A stretch of DNA of 24,288 nucleotides. It comes from a virus. The stretch lies in the IMG/VR virus record IMGVR_UViG_3300046506_000487, positions 1-24,288 of that record; one strand, written 5' to 3'. Shown one piece after another: positions 1 to 6,793 of this stretch; within the stretch, counting starts at the first letter, position 1; the number at the start of each line of letters is the position of its first letter. The position numbers and the translations under genes were made by a program. The notes under the pieces are model-generated. The model was not told the DNA's origin. It saw nothing but the letters and a program-made list of their open reading frames with translations, and made no database searches.

Positions 1-492
1 TCATGCGATCTTGTTCGCCGCGAGGTCCCAGCCGCCCGAGGTGTTGCCACCGGCGCCGCCCGTGACTTTCTGCTGGGTGTACTTCCACTTGATCTTCGAA
101 AATTTCAGCGCGATGCTTTCGCCCATGATGCTGCCGCCGGACACACCCGGAGCGACGTGGCCGATCAACACGTTTTCCAGCTCGATCTCAAAATACTTGA
201 TGCGCGCTCCCTGCCCGTCCGCACGCATGAATTCAAATTTGGCCTTGGGGATCGTCTTGCCGGCGCAGCAAGTCTGCGCAAGGATAGGTGAGGCCAGGTC
301 GGCCAGCTTGAAGAAGGTAACGTCTTCAAGATCGACGCGCCCGGCCGTGTGGCCGCCGCCGGTTGAGGCCGTGGCTGACCGCGGCTGCGACATGGCCCAG
401 TTGACAGACTCACACTCGATCCAGTCTTTGTGCTTGTCGTCTTGGGACTCGCCCTTGATCCCGTCGATCTGAAGGTAGACGTCGATTGCCAT
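1..492 (-). CDS. hcp: Hcp, type VI secretion tube protein
   Basis: This 163-residue protein has the standard length and layout of Hcp1-family proteins, which stack as hexameric rings to form the inner tube of the type VI secretion system and are exported to the medium or target cell. Recognisable parts are the N-terminal MAIDVYLQIDGIKGES, then KHKDWIEC, TGGGHTA, the KAKFEFMRADG strand, YFEIELENVLI and the C-terminal KWKYTQQK with a GGW tail. The ATG at 492 was chosen over an upstream ATG because a strong Shine-Dalgarno (GGAGGA) precedes it and family members start there. It carries two adjacent cysteines (Cys-Cys-Ala-Gly) in mid-protein. No other secretion gene is visible, so it is an orphan or the edge of a cluster to the left. 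It may be host DNA flanking the prophage. It is a structural analogue of the phage tail tube encoded at 14273-14659 but not a copy of it. Confidence 0.95.
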   Translation of the reverse strand: MAIDVYLQIDGIKGESQDDKHKDWIECESVNWAMSQPRSATASTGGGHTAGRVDLEDVTFFKLADLASPILAQTCCAGKTIPKAKFEFMRADGQGARIKYFEIELENVLIGHVAPGVSGGSIMGESIALKFSKIKWKYTQQKVTGGAGGNTSGGWDLAANKIA

Positions 493-498
493 GAGTTC

Positions 499-539
499 CT
501 CCGTTGCAATTAGTGGGATTCCACTGTGGCGCAACGGAG
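499..539 (-). promoter_or_regulatory. Hairpin sequestering the hcp Shine-Dalgarno
   Basis: On the minus strand CTCCGTTGC pairs perfectly with GCAACGGAG (9 bp). The second arm contains the GGAG of the hcp ribosome binding site, and the start codon follows 7 bases later. Inside is a second 5-bp stem, AGTGG/CCACT, with a four-base loop. The complementarity is seen directly. That it controls hcp translation, for example through a CsrA/RsmA-type GGA-binding protein, is inference. Confidence 0.5.
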
Positions 540-586
540 AGAAACCCGCTCTGCTGGCCGGCAAGGAGCGGTGTATTTTTTGACGG

Positions 587-622
587 GAATGCGCCAGAGC
601 CGACCTGGCTCAAGGCACATTC
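587..622 (-). other. Stem-loop after the methylase stop codon
   Basis: Starting 5 bases after the TAA of the methylase gene, the minus-strand RNA can form a 14-bp stem: 9 bp including one G-U pair, a small internal loop, then GAGCC/GGCTC around a 5-base loop. No T-run follows it on this strand, so it is not a canonical intrinsic terminator. The G-U pair is a C-A mismatch in the plus-strand RNA, which favours minus-strand function. It may be a 3' end stabiliser or a weak terminator. Confidence 0.4.
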
Positions 623-627
623 TTACG

Positions 628-1416
628 TTAGAACAGTCCGACTGGATCCTTCGACCGATCCCAGCTGTAGATGATGACCTCGGTCCGATCGACCGACTTG
701 CCGCCACCGCCCACTGTGTAGGAGATCGGCACCGTGTCCATCTCGAACGCGGCAAAGATGCGCCGGATGTCCGGGTGGTCGTTGAGGCTGACGATGGCCT
801 TGCCCTGCAGCTTGCCCATCAGCGCGGCCATTTTCTCGTATTCCTCGATCCCGAAATCGACGCCATACCCTTCCGTTTCCCAGTACGGCGGATCCAGATA
901 GAACAGGGTGTGCGGCCGGTCGTAGCGCAGCATGAGCTTGTGCCAGTCCATGTTCTCGATGTACGCGCTGTGCAGCCGCAGGTGCGCGGCCGAGAGGTTT
1001 TCTTCGATGCGCAGCAGGTTGATCGGCGGCGCCGTCGTGGCCGTACCCCAGGTCTGCCCGTCGACCTTGCCGCCGAACGCTTGCTGCTGCAGGTAGAAGA
1101 ACCGCACCGCGCGCTGGATGTCGGTCAGGGTGTCCGGCGGCGTCTCCTGGTGCCACTTGAATACCTCCCTGCTCGACAGCGCATATTTGAAGTGGCGGAC
1201 GAACTCCTCGAGGTGATTCTGGACGACGCGGTAGAGCCGGACGAGCTCACCGTTGATGTCGTTGATCACCTCGACCTCGGCGGGCGGCCGCATGAAGTAA
1301 AGCGCGGCGCCGCCGGCGAAGACCTCGACGTAGCATTTGTGTGCGGGGAACTGGGGAATCAGGTGGTCAGCAAGACGTCGCTTGCCGCCGATCCAGGGGA
1401 TGATAGGCATTGCCAT
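628..1416 (-). CDS. D12-class N6-adenine DNA methyltransferase
   Basis: This 262-residue protein fits the D12 (Dam-like) adenine methyltransferase family, which transfers a methyl group from S-adenosylmethionine to adenine N6 in DNA. Visible motifs are PWIGGKRRL at residues 7-15 (N-terminal cofactor region), FAGG at 33-36 (motif I), NDIN at 52-55 and the catalytic DPPY at 175-178. The length is typical of phage D12 enzymes. The ATG at 1416 has an AAGG seven bases upstream; an in-frame ATG lies two codons later. No restriction partner is seen, so it is an orphan methylase. Its place after the tail fibres matches that of the mom DNA-modification gene in Mu, so protection of phage DNA from host restriction is a reasonable inference. 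The target sequence cannot be told from this sequence. Confidence 0.93.
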   Translation of the reverse strand: MAMPIIPWIGGKRRLADHLIPQFPAHKCYVEVFAGGAALYFMRPPAEVEVINDINGELVRLYRVVQNHLEEFVRHFKYALSSREVFKWHQETPPDTLTDIQRAVRFFYLQQQAFGGKVDGQTWGTATTAPPINLLRIEENLSAAHLRLHSAYIENMDWHKLMLRYDRPHTLFYLDPPYWETEGYGVDFGIEEYEKMAALMGKLQGKAIVSLNDHPDIRRIFAAFEMDTVPISYTVGGGGKSVDRTEVIIYSWDRSKDPVGLF

Positions 1417-1599
1417 TAGTAAACCTTTTTAACTTCATTCGTGCTAGACTCCCCGCGCCCTCCGGAGGGTGGCAGAGCCTTGCTTGGTTCACTGGCTGCT
1501 TCAGTGGATTGAGGTCTGCACTGGTTGTTAGCGCAATCGGTGCAGACGCTCTGTCTTTTTCGAACCGCCCTAGCTACGGTCGATCCTTCTACTTCTTCC
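1417..1599. other. Intergenic gap with a strong inverted repeat
   Basis: This 183-base gap between rdgC and the methylase gene holds no supportable gene. It contains a long inverted repeat at 1514-1547: GTCTGCAC and GTGCAGAC are perfect 8-base arms. In plus-strand RNA the stem extends to 14 pairs with two G-U wobbles around the loop TTAGCG. In minus-strand RNA the same positions are mismatches. A second perfect 12-bp palindrome, CCCTCCGGAGGG, lies at 1458-1469. Neither is followed by a convincing T-run on the minus strand. Function is unknown. Confidence 0.45.
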
Positions 1600-2496
1600 T
1601 TACGCCGTCGCTTCGCCGCCCAGCACTTCCACCAGGTCGGCGAACATCTTGGCCAGCTCGCCCGACATCAGGGCAAAATCGCTGTCGAAGCGCTCGGCGT
1701 CATTGGCGCCCGAGCCGGTCCCTTCCTTGATCACGTCGAGCGCCCTGACGCTCTTGATTACCAGCGAATCGGTCAGGACGAACGAGATGCGGCTGTTCCA
1801 GGTGAGCGCCAGACGCGTGCACTGCTTGCCGGCGGCGATGTGGCGGCCGACGTCCTCGGGATCCAAGGTGTGCTTCACGTAGCGCACAGCCGCCTTGCTC
1901 TCGCCGGTGGCGCGCAGGTCGGCGTCCTGGTCGACCGTGAAGCCTGGTGGCGCTTCGTCCGCCTCCAGCCAGCCGGTCATCACCGCGATCGGCGCACGCT
2001 TCACGCGCACGCTTTCCAGCGGCATGCGGTCGACGGCCTTGAGCAGATGCTTAATGACGTCGTCCGTCACGGCCTGGCTGGCAGCGTCGACCACCAGCCA
2101 GCCGTTGACCGGATCGATCCAGACCAGGGTGTGCGTTTCGATCGAAAACGCCCTCGGCAGCAGCTCGTCGGCCGTGCGTTCCTTCAGCTCCTTCATCGCC
2201 TTCTTCCCGGGTGGGAAGCCTTGCGACTCTTCCAGCTCTTCGGCTTTTGCCCGGGCTACCTGGTTGATAACCGACGCCGGCAGCAGCTTTGCCTCGGTGC
2301 GCAGCTGCAGCAGGAGCTGCCCGTTCACGCTGTGCACCAGCGGACCGCCGGCGCGCGGCGCGGTCCACCCCATACGCCTCAGCTCGGCGCTGGTGCACGG
2401 AGTGAATGCCTGCCCGGCTAGCTCGTTACCAAGCTGCTCCGCGGTCATGGGCCAAGGTGCTGGCAGGCGGTAAATTCGAAGATGTTTGAAGAACAT
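1600..2496 (-). CDS. rdgC: RdgC, recombination-associated DNA-binding protein
   Basis: This 298-residue protein matches RdgC in length and in conserved stretches: MFFKHLRIYRL at the N-terminus, the LHS-type loop VHSVNGQLLL, EAKLLPASVIN, LLPRAFSIETHTLVWIDP, then MTGWL and the C-terminal RISFVLTDSLVIKSVRALD. RdgC forms a ring-shaped dimer on double-stranded DNA and limits RecA function; in proteobacteria it affects recombination and replication restart. The ATG at 2496 was chosen because AGGAG lies 4-5 bases upstream; an open frame extends 57 codons further but has no family resemblance. It sits between a phage receptor-binding-type gene and a methylase, all on one strand. It is either phage cargo that modulates RecA or a host gene next to the prophage. 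The sequence alone does not decide this. Confidence 0.95.
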   Translation of the reverse strand: MFFKHLRIYRLPAPWPMTAEQLGNELAGQAFTPCTSAELRRMGWTAPRAGGPLVHSVNGQLLLQLRTEAKLLPASVINQVARAKAEELEESQGFPPGKKAMKELKERTADELLPRAFSIETHTLVWIDPVNGWLVVDAASQAVTDDVIKHLLKAVDRMPLESVRVKRAPIAVMTGWLEADEAPPGFTVDQDADLRATGESKAAVRYVKHTLDPEDVGRHIAAGKQCTRLALTWNSRISFVLTDSLVIKSVRALDVIKEGTGSGANDAERFDSDFALMSGELAKMFADLVEVLGGEATA

Positions 2497-2545
2497 GTTG
2501 CTCCTATCTCCGCAGCGTGGCGGCGTTGTCATGCAGTCGATTCGC

Positions 2546-3316
2546 TTACGCGGCCACTTCGGCCAGCATCCTTTCCAAGGCTGCCAGGTCGTCCCCTGCC
2601 AGTACCCGGTTGAAGGCGATTGCGGCAGCGTAATGGCCGTACTTGGACACATGGGCGTTGGTCGCACTTACCACAGCGCCGAAGCGAAGGCCATTCAGCA
2701 GCAGTTTTGTGGAAATGTTCGGATTGACCGCCGTAAAAGCGACAGCACCGTTGGCGCGAATCGTCACAGTTCCAGTTGCGCGATCGACGATGAAAACGAT
2801 GGGCGTCAAGTAAGCAGCCGCAAGGGGCCGCCCCAGGTATTGCCCATAGGTGCCCGAAATGTCACCCAGCGAAAACCTCAGCTTCCCGGTGTCTGCGCTT
2901 ACCGAGTTCTCGCTGCTGATGTACCAGGAACTCCCGGCGCCGAGGGTCGGGTCGCCGTAGCTACCGAATCCGCAAAAGTCGCGTACGACAACACCCACGG
3001 TGAACGAGCCGGCACTGCTGAAATCAGGGTCGATGGGGCAATGGTTGACGCCAGCGACGTTATAGACCGACTTTCCGTTGGCCGAGACTGCAAAGCTGGT
3101 CGACACATCGACGGCGCCGAACGTTGGACAGACGGCGTCGTCGACGCGGTCGAGAAACTTGTCCTTCGAGGGCGGCACGTCCCACGCTGCCATGCCCGGC
3201 CAGTAGACCAGGCCGTCGATATTGCAGACAGCGATCTCCGCCTCGGATACGTCGATCAGTGGGTTCCCCGGGACTGCTGCGGTGCCAGGAAAGGAGAGGA
3301 TTTGTCGTGCGGGCAT
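2546..3316 (-). CDS. LamG/concanavalin-like tail-associated protein
   Basis: This 256-residue protein has the composition of a beta-sandwich and ends in AFNRVLAGDDLAALERMLAEV, the closing strand and helix typical of LamG/concanavalin A-like lectin domains. A stretch near residues 105-190 (GSFTVGVVVRDF, then ISGTYGQ and VTIRANGAVAF) reads as further strands of that fold. It starts 9 bases after the tailspike stop, with AAGGA six bases before the ATG, so it is probably co-transcribed. A carbohydrate-binding or accessory tail-fibre role is inferred from fold and position. It lacks the N-terminal attachment domain shared by the two upstream fibre proteins, so it may bind the tailspike or be a decoration protein. 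The exact function is unknown. Confidence 0.65.
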   Translation of the reverse strand: MPARQILSFPGTAAVPGNPLIDVSEAEIAVCNIDGLVYWPGMAAWDVPPSKDKFLDRVDDAVCPTFGAVDVSTSFAVSANGKSVYNVAGVNHCPIDPDFSSAGSFTVGVVVRDFCGFGSYGDPTLGAGSSWYISSENSVSADTGKLRFSLGDISGTYGQYLGRPLAAAYLTPIVFIVDRATGTVTIRANGAVAFTAVNPNISTKLLLNGLRFGAVVSATNAHVSKYGHYAAAIAFNRVLAGDDLAALERMLAEVAA

Positions 3317-3325
3317 AGGGAATCC

Positions 3326-5593
3326 TTATTGGTTGACGATTGGTTTGGAGAACATGACGGACCAGTTGTAGAGTGGGGCGCCATCAAAGCGGGACATGTC
3401 GCGAGTATCCGAATCGCGAATGTTGCTGCGGCGGCCGATACTGTTCTGCGGCTGGTTCAGGTTCGTTTGCAGCGCGCACGACAGCGTGGCGCCGACAGTC
3501 GGCGGTGTGGCGGTCGCGATGTTGACGGTTTTTCCGTCCGCGCCCAGCGTGACTCCAGTAATGACGGTGCCGTCGGAATACGAGTAACCACAATTACCCG
3601 GGTCGCTAAGCAGCGTCTTGTCGATGACCAGGTTGCCGATCGGGCCAGGCGTGGTATGGTCGCCATCGACGACGTTGTTATACTTGACTGCGGTGTTGAG
3701 GCCGCTGGCGACGATCGACACCGGACGAAGGGGCTGCCATTTGTAACCTTGCAGCCAGAACCGCTCAGCGCGCGCCTCATACTCGCCCTGCTTGACGTAG
3801 CCAGGGGCGAGCATGTGATAGACGTCGAAATACGGCTGGTGCACGTACTTTGGCCCTACCATGCAGATGTTCGGGTTGGTCTCGTGAGCTTCCAGTTGCG
3901 CCAGGTTGATATGTGGCGTCACGCCTGCGCCAGAGCCCGCCATCTGACCGATGAAGCACATAGGCTTGATGGTCTGCCCGGTGATCGCGAGGATATCGGT
4001 CTGGTAGTCGCTCACCCACTCATTCATCATCGCCAGGTACTCGGCTTGGGTGGTGTTGTCCTGGCTTTCGCCGTGCGCAATCATCAGCGAGTGCACAACA
4101 TGCTTCAAGCCCTGGGAGTCCGCAATCGCCTTCGTTTTGCTAATCAGGGCAATGGCCTTGTTATAGGTCGCCGTGCCTTTCTTGAGGCTCGCATAGGGCA
4201 CGCCACCGAAGCCGCAAACGGTCGCCAGCAGGCGCGGGTTCAGGTTCGTGTTCATCACGAACCATTTGCGCAGGGCGAGCGCCCAAGAGCTGGCCGTCGT
4301 CTCGCCGGTGACGCCATCGGCATATTCGCGGATCGGCTCGAAGGCGGTCGAGTTCTCCCAGCCGGCCGTGGGGCGCGGGCCGCCGAGCAGCGACAGGCAG
4401 TAGTCCCGGTACTCTTCCGGAATTCCGGTCGTGAACAGGTTGCCCCGGATGCCGTTCTCAATTTCGTAGTCGCCGTTCGGATGCAGGATGAAGCCGCGCG
4501 AGCCAAGAGAAAGCGACTGGCCGGTAATCAGCTTTTGGAGCAGGACTTTTTCGGCGGCGTTGAAGATGAAACCATTTGGCAGGACCCGATACGGCATCAA
4601 GCTGCCGCCGCGGTCGCCCAGGCAGCGGACGATATTGGCGCCTTCCACGACTGGCGCACGCCAATTCGATCCAGTCGGCGTAATCTGCCGGTAGACTTGC
4701 CCGTCGTGCACCATGATCTGGGACTTGCTGTCGACAACAACAGCTTCGGCTACCCACGAACCAGCGCCTGGGCCAGCCACCTCCGCGTCGAGGCGTGCAC
4801 GCAGCGTCGCAACCTCAGTGCTGGCCGAACTGGCAAGAGCTTCGGCCACGCTGAGACGCGCAGCGGTTCCAGGCGGGGCAATCTCACCAACGACGGTTGA
4901 ACCGAACATCAGCAACGTGCCTGCGGCATGTGTGGGGCCGCGCGGGCGGCGGCGGACCGCCGCAAGGTGCTCCAGGTTCTGGCCGACGCTTACCACCAAG
5001 CCCGGAATATTCTTGGGGCCACGCGGCCTGCGGCGCACCGAAGCGGCCGCTTTGGCCGCGTTGGCCGTACTGGTTGTGGCGTCGAGTCTGAGGCTGGTGG
5101 CCGACGCGCCCTCGGCGACCCAGGTCCCGGCACCTGATACGCCAGACTTGCGATAAGTGCGGTTGTTAGCAGGATTGGGGTCGCTCATCACATACGCGAC
5201 CGTCTTGTCCGCGCGCGCAAGGTCCGCCATCAAGCTAGCGTAGGTGTCGTAACCAAGCACACCGGCGCCTTGCGCCGTCTGAATGGCGATGATCTTCGCC
5301 TCGGCGTCTACCAGCGCTGCACCCACACTTGTGCCGTGATGACCGACTGCGAGCGAGCCGCTTGGCGCCGCCAGTTCGCGCTGGATGACCACCGCATTAG
5401 CGAACTGATCGTGATCTTCCGAGGGCACCATGCCGCCCCTTTCGATGACGCGCACGACAGATTCCTGCAGGCCGTTGCAAAAGTCGGCAGAGAGAAACGT
5501 GGGATCGGACACACCCGGCACGCCCGCGCGGAAGCCGTCCTTGCCTGGGCCGAATTTATCGAATTCGCGGTTTGGCGTCTCAATTCGCTTCAT
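3326..5593 (-). CDS. Tailspike with SGNH/sialate-esterase-type domain
   Basis: This 755-residue protein begins with an attachment module (about residues 1-70) nearly the same as that of the fibre at 5910-6785: MKRIETPNRE, FGPGKDGF, VPGV, QESVVRVIE. A low-complexity Ala-rich linker follows (about 155-280), interrupted by two VRRRPRGP segments at 186-193 and 213-220. The enzymatic domain (about 350-620) shows SGNH hydrolase blocks: GQS with catalytic Ser360, a glycine loop GFGGVPY at 461-467, HGES at 507-510 and DxxH with Asp590 and His593. This resembles the carbohydrate-acetyl-esterase (SASA) branch. A beta-rich C-terminus follows. The likely role is host adsorption with de-acetylation of capsule or O-antigen. 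The ATG at 5593 has AAGGAT just upstream. Calling the substrate an acetylated polysaccharide is inference. Confidence 0.85.
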   Translation of the reverse strand: MKRIETPNREFDKFGPGKDGFRAGVPGVSDPTFLSADFCNGLQESVVRVIERGGMVPSEDHDQFANAVVIQRELAAPSGSLAVGHHGTSVGAALVDAEAKIIAIQTAQGAGVLGYDTYASLMADLARADKTVAYVMSDPNPANNRTYRKSGVSGAGTWVAEGASATSLRLDATTSTANAAKAAASVRRRPRGPKNIPGLVVSVGQNLEHLAAVRRRPRGPTHAAGTLLMFGSTVVGEIAPPGTAARLSVAEALASSASTEVATLRARLDAEVAGPGAGSWVAEAVVVDSKSQIMVHDGQVYRQITPTGSNWRAPVVEGANIVRCLGDRGGSLMPYRVLPNGFIFNAAEKVLLQKLITGQSLSLGSRGFILHPNGDYEIENGIRGNLFTTGIPEEYRDYCLSLLGGPRPTAGWENSTAFEPIREYADGVTGETTASSWALALRKWFVMNTNLNPRLLATVCGFGGVPYASLKKGTATYNKAIALISKTKAIADSQGLKHVVHSLMIAHGESQDNTTQAEYLAMMNEWVSDYQTDILAITGQTIKPMCFIGQMAGSGAGVTPHINLAQLEAHETNPNICMVGPKYVHQPYFDVYHMLAPGYVKQGEYEARAERFWLQGYKWQPLRPVSIVASGLNTAVKYNNVVDGDHTTPGPIGNLVIDKTLLSDPGNCGYSYSDGTVITGVTLGADGKTVNIATATPPTVGATLSCALQTNLNQPQNSIGRRSNIRDSDTRDMSRFDGAPLYNWSVMFSKPIVNQ

Positions 5594-5595
5594 TT

Positions 5596-5910
5596 TTATC
5601 CTTGTTGTTCAGCGTTCGGAAGACTCGGCACGGCTTTCCCGCCGGCGAGGGATAACTGCACGACAAGGGACGCTTCAGCGGCCGTCACGAGCGAATTGCG
5701 CATAGATTCCGTTGCGGCCGCACCCTGGCGAACTTCTTTCGATGTCTCGATGAGCAGCATTGGCATCCACGCTATCGCGCATGCGTACTCGTCGACCTCC
5801 GCGCCAGTTTGAGGGTTGGTACCGCGCACTTGGGTGTACCAGCTGCACTGGAGTCCAATGCAATTCTTTTTGATGAGAGGGCAGAAGCTGCCTTGTTCCA
5901 GTCGTGCCAT
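5596..5910 (-). CDS. Small conserved cysteine-containing phage protein
   Basis: This 104-residue protein lies between the two fibre genes. Its start codon overlaps the fibre stop by one base (TAATG). The N-terminal half has a distinctive cysteine pattern, FCPLIKKNCIGLQCSW, then a fourth cysteine in YACAIAW, with conserved-looking RGTNPQTG and RQGAAATESMRN. Four spaced cysteines suggest metal or iron-sulfur binding, but this is inference. It has no signal peptide or membrane segment. I recall similar small proteins beside tail fibre genes of other phages without a known function. A fibre chaperone or a host-directed moron are both possible. I do not recognise its activity. Confidence 0.75.
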   Translation of the reverse strand: MARLEQGSFCPLIKKNCIGLQCSWYTQVRGTNPQTGAEVDEYACAIAWMPMLLIETSKEVRQGAAATESMRNSLVTAAEASLVVQLSLAGGKAVPSLPNAEQQG

Positions 5911-6785
5911 TAGTCTTTGCTCGCGATGATGACGTCGACGTACTTGACATCGAGGTTGATGGAGTGGGAGTGGGCATTACCGCCGCCAGTCGACGAGATC
6001 GTCGCACTTGGCGTGATGGTCCCGAGGCCTGAAGCGGTGCTGGCGGTGACTAGGAACCCCTGTCCGCCCGTGCTGTCGCTACCGTCAGTAGCGGTCAAGG
6101 TGTGGCTGTGCGACGGCATTTGGTCAACGCTAAGCGCCGTTGCGCCGACGCTGCCGCTGGCAAAGGCGCTCGTGAAGTCGAGGGTACCGCCCGAGCCGAC
6201 CGCGCCGCTTACCACGCGGAGGGCTTTGTTGTTCTGGTCGACCACCTTGGTCCAGCCGACCGGCGCCGTGGTCTGCTGGAACAGCATGCGCGTGCCGCTG
6301 TCGAACTTGCGCTCCTTACCGGCCAAGGCGTTCGTCATCGTGACCGCGAAATTCGGGTCATTTGCCATCGCGGTAGCCAGCTCGCTGAGGGTGTCGAGCG
6401 CCGCCGGCGACGAATTGACCAACGCGGTGATCTGCTGCGCCACCCACGGCTCAAAGGCGACATTGCCGTAGTCGACGCCGGCGATCTCGGCCTTGAGCTT
6501 GGCGCCTGGGGCCGCTCCGATCTTGACGGCCCCGGCGATCTGGCCGGCACCGCCGCCTTGGGAGACGAAGAGCGCCCTAAGCGCGGCGGGGAACTGATCA
6601 AAGTCCGCAGCGCTGAGTGCAATGCCTGCGGCCTCGATGACGCGCACCAGGCTTTCCTGGACCATGTTGAACCAGTCCGGTGTCAACTCGGTGGCGCTGG
6701 CGACACCTGGCACGGCGGCCTTGAAGCCGTCCTTGCCGGGGCCGAATAGCGCGATCGCGCGATTCGGACTGTCGATACGTTTCAT
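5910..6785 (-). CDS. Tail fibre protein (first copy)
   Basis: This 291-residue protein starts at the ATG at 6785, where the N-terminus MKRIDSPNRAIALFGPGKDG matches the start of the tailspike at 5593. The longer open frame upstream overlaps gp48 and is not used. Residues 1-70 are the shared attachment module. The middle is helical and alanine-rich. The C-terminal third has GWTKVVDQNNKALRV, then MPSHSHTLT and AHSHSINLDVKYVDVIIA, a histidine-rich pattern seen in short tail fibre tips and collar-type domains. It lies 8 bases downstream of gp48, the usual fibre position in Mu-like phages. It probably trimerises at the baseplate and binds the host surface. Two receptor-binding proteins on one attachment site are implied. 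Confidence 0.85.
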   Translation of the reverse strand: MKRIDSPNRAIALFGPGKDGFKAAVPGVASATELTPDWFNMVQESLVRVIEAAGIALSAADFDQFPAALRALFVSQGGGAGQIAGAVKIGAAPGAKLKAEIAGVDYGNVAFEPWVAQQITALVNSSPAALDTLSELATAMANDPNFAVTMTNALAGKERKFDSGTRMLFQQTTAPVGWTKVVDQNNKALRVVSGAVGSGGTLDFTSAFASGSVGATALSVDQMPSHSHTLTATDGSDSTGGQGFLVTASTASGLGTITPSATISSTGGGNAHSHSINLDVKYVDVIIASKD

Positions 6786-6793
6786 GTAAGACC

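Noticed and set aside
1419-1432. GTAAACCTTTTTAA, a TAAA-N4-TTTA string like the late dyad, before the methylase gene (a possible Pmom analogue)
   Set aside because: It overlaps the ribosome binding region only two bases from the ATG, has no -10-like hexamer at the 33-bp spacing and lacks the CG tract.
1417-1640. Minus-strand frame reading VCTDCANNQC, considered as a Com-like zinc finger gene upstream of the methylase
   Set aside because: The frame has no ATG, GTG or TTG after the preceding stop, and the cysteine spacing does not match the Com pattern I know.
2486-4900. Very long plus-strand open frame (about 800 codons), with others at 10545-12683 and 14412-16163
   Set aside because: They lie antisense to well-recognised tail and fibre genes, have Arg/Val/Asp-rich shadow composition typical of high-GC DNA, and lack recognisable domains.
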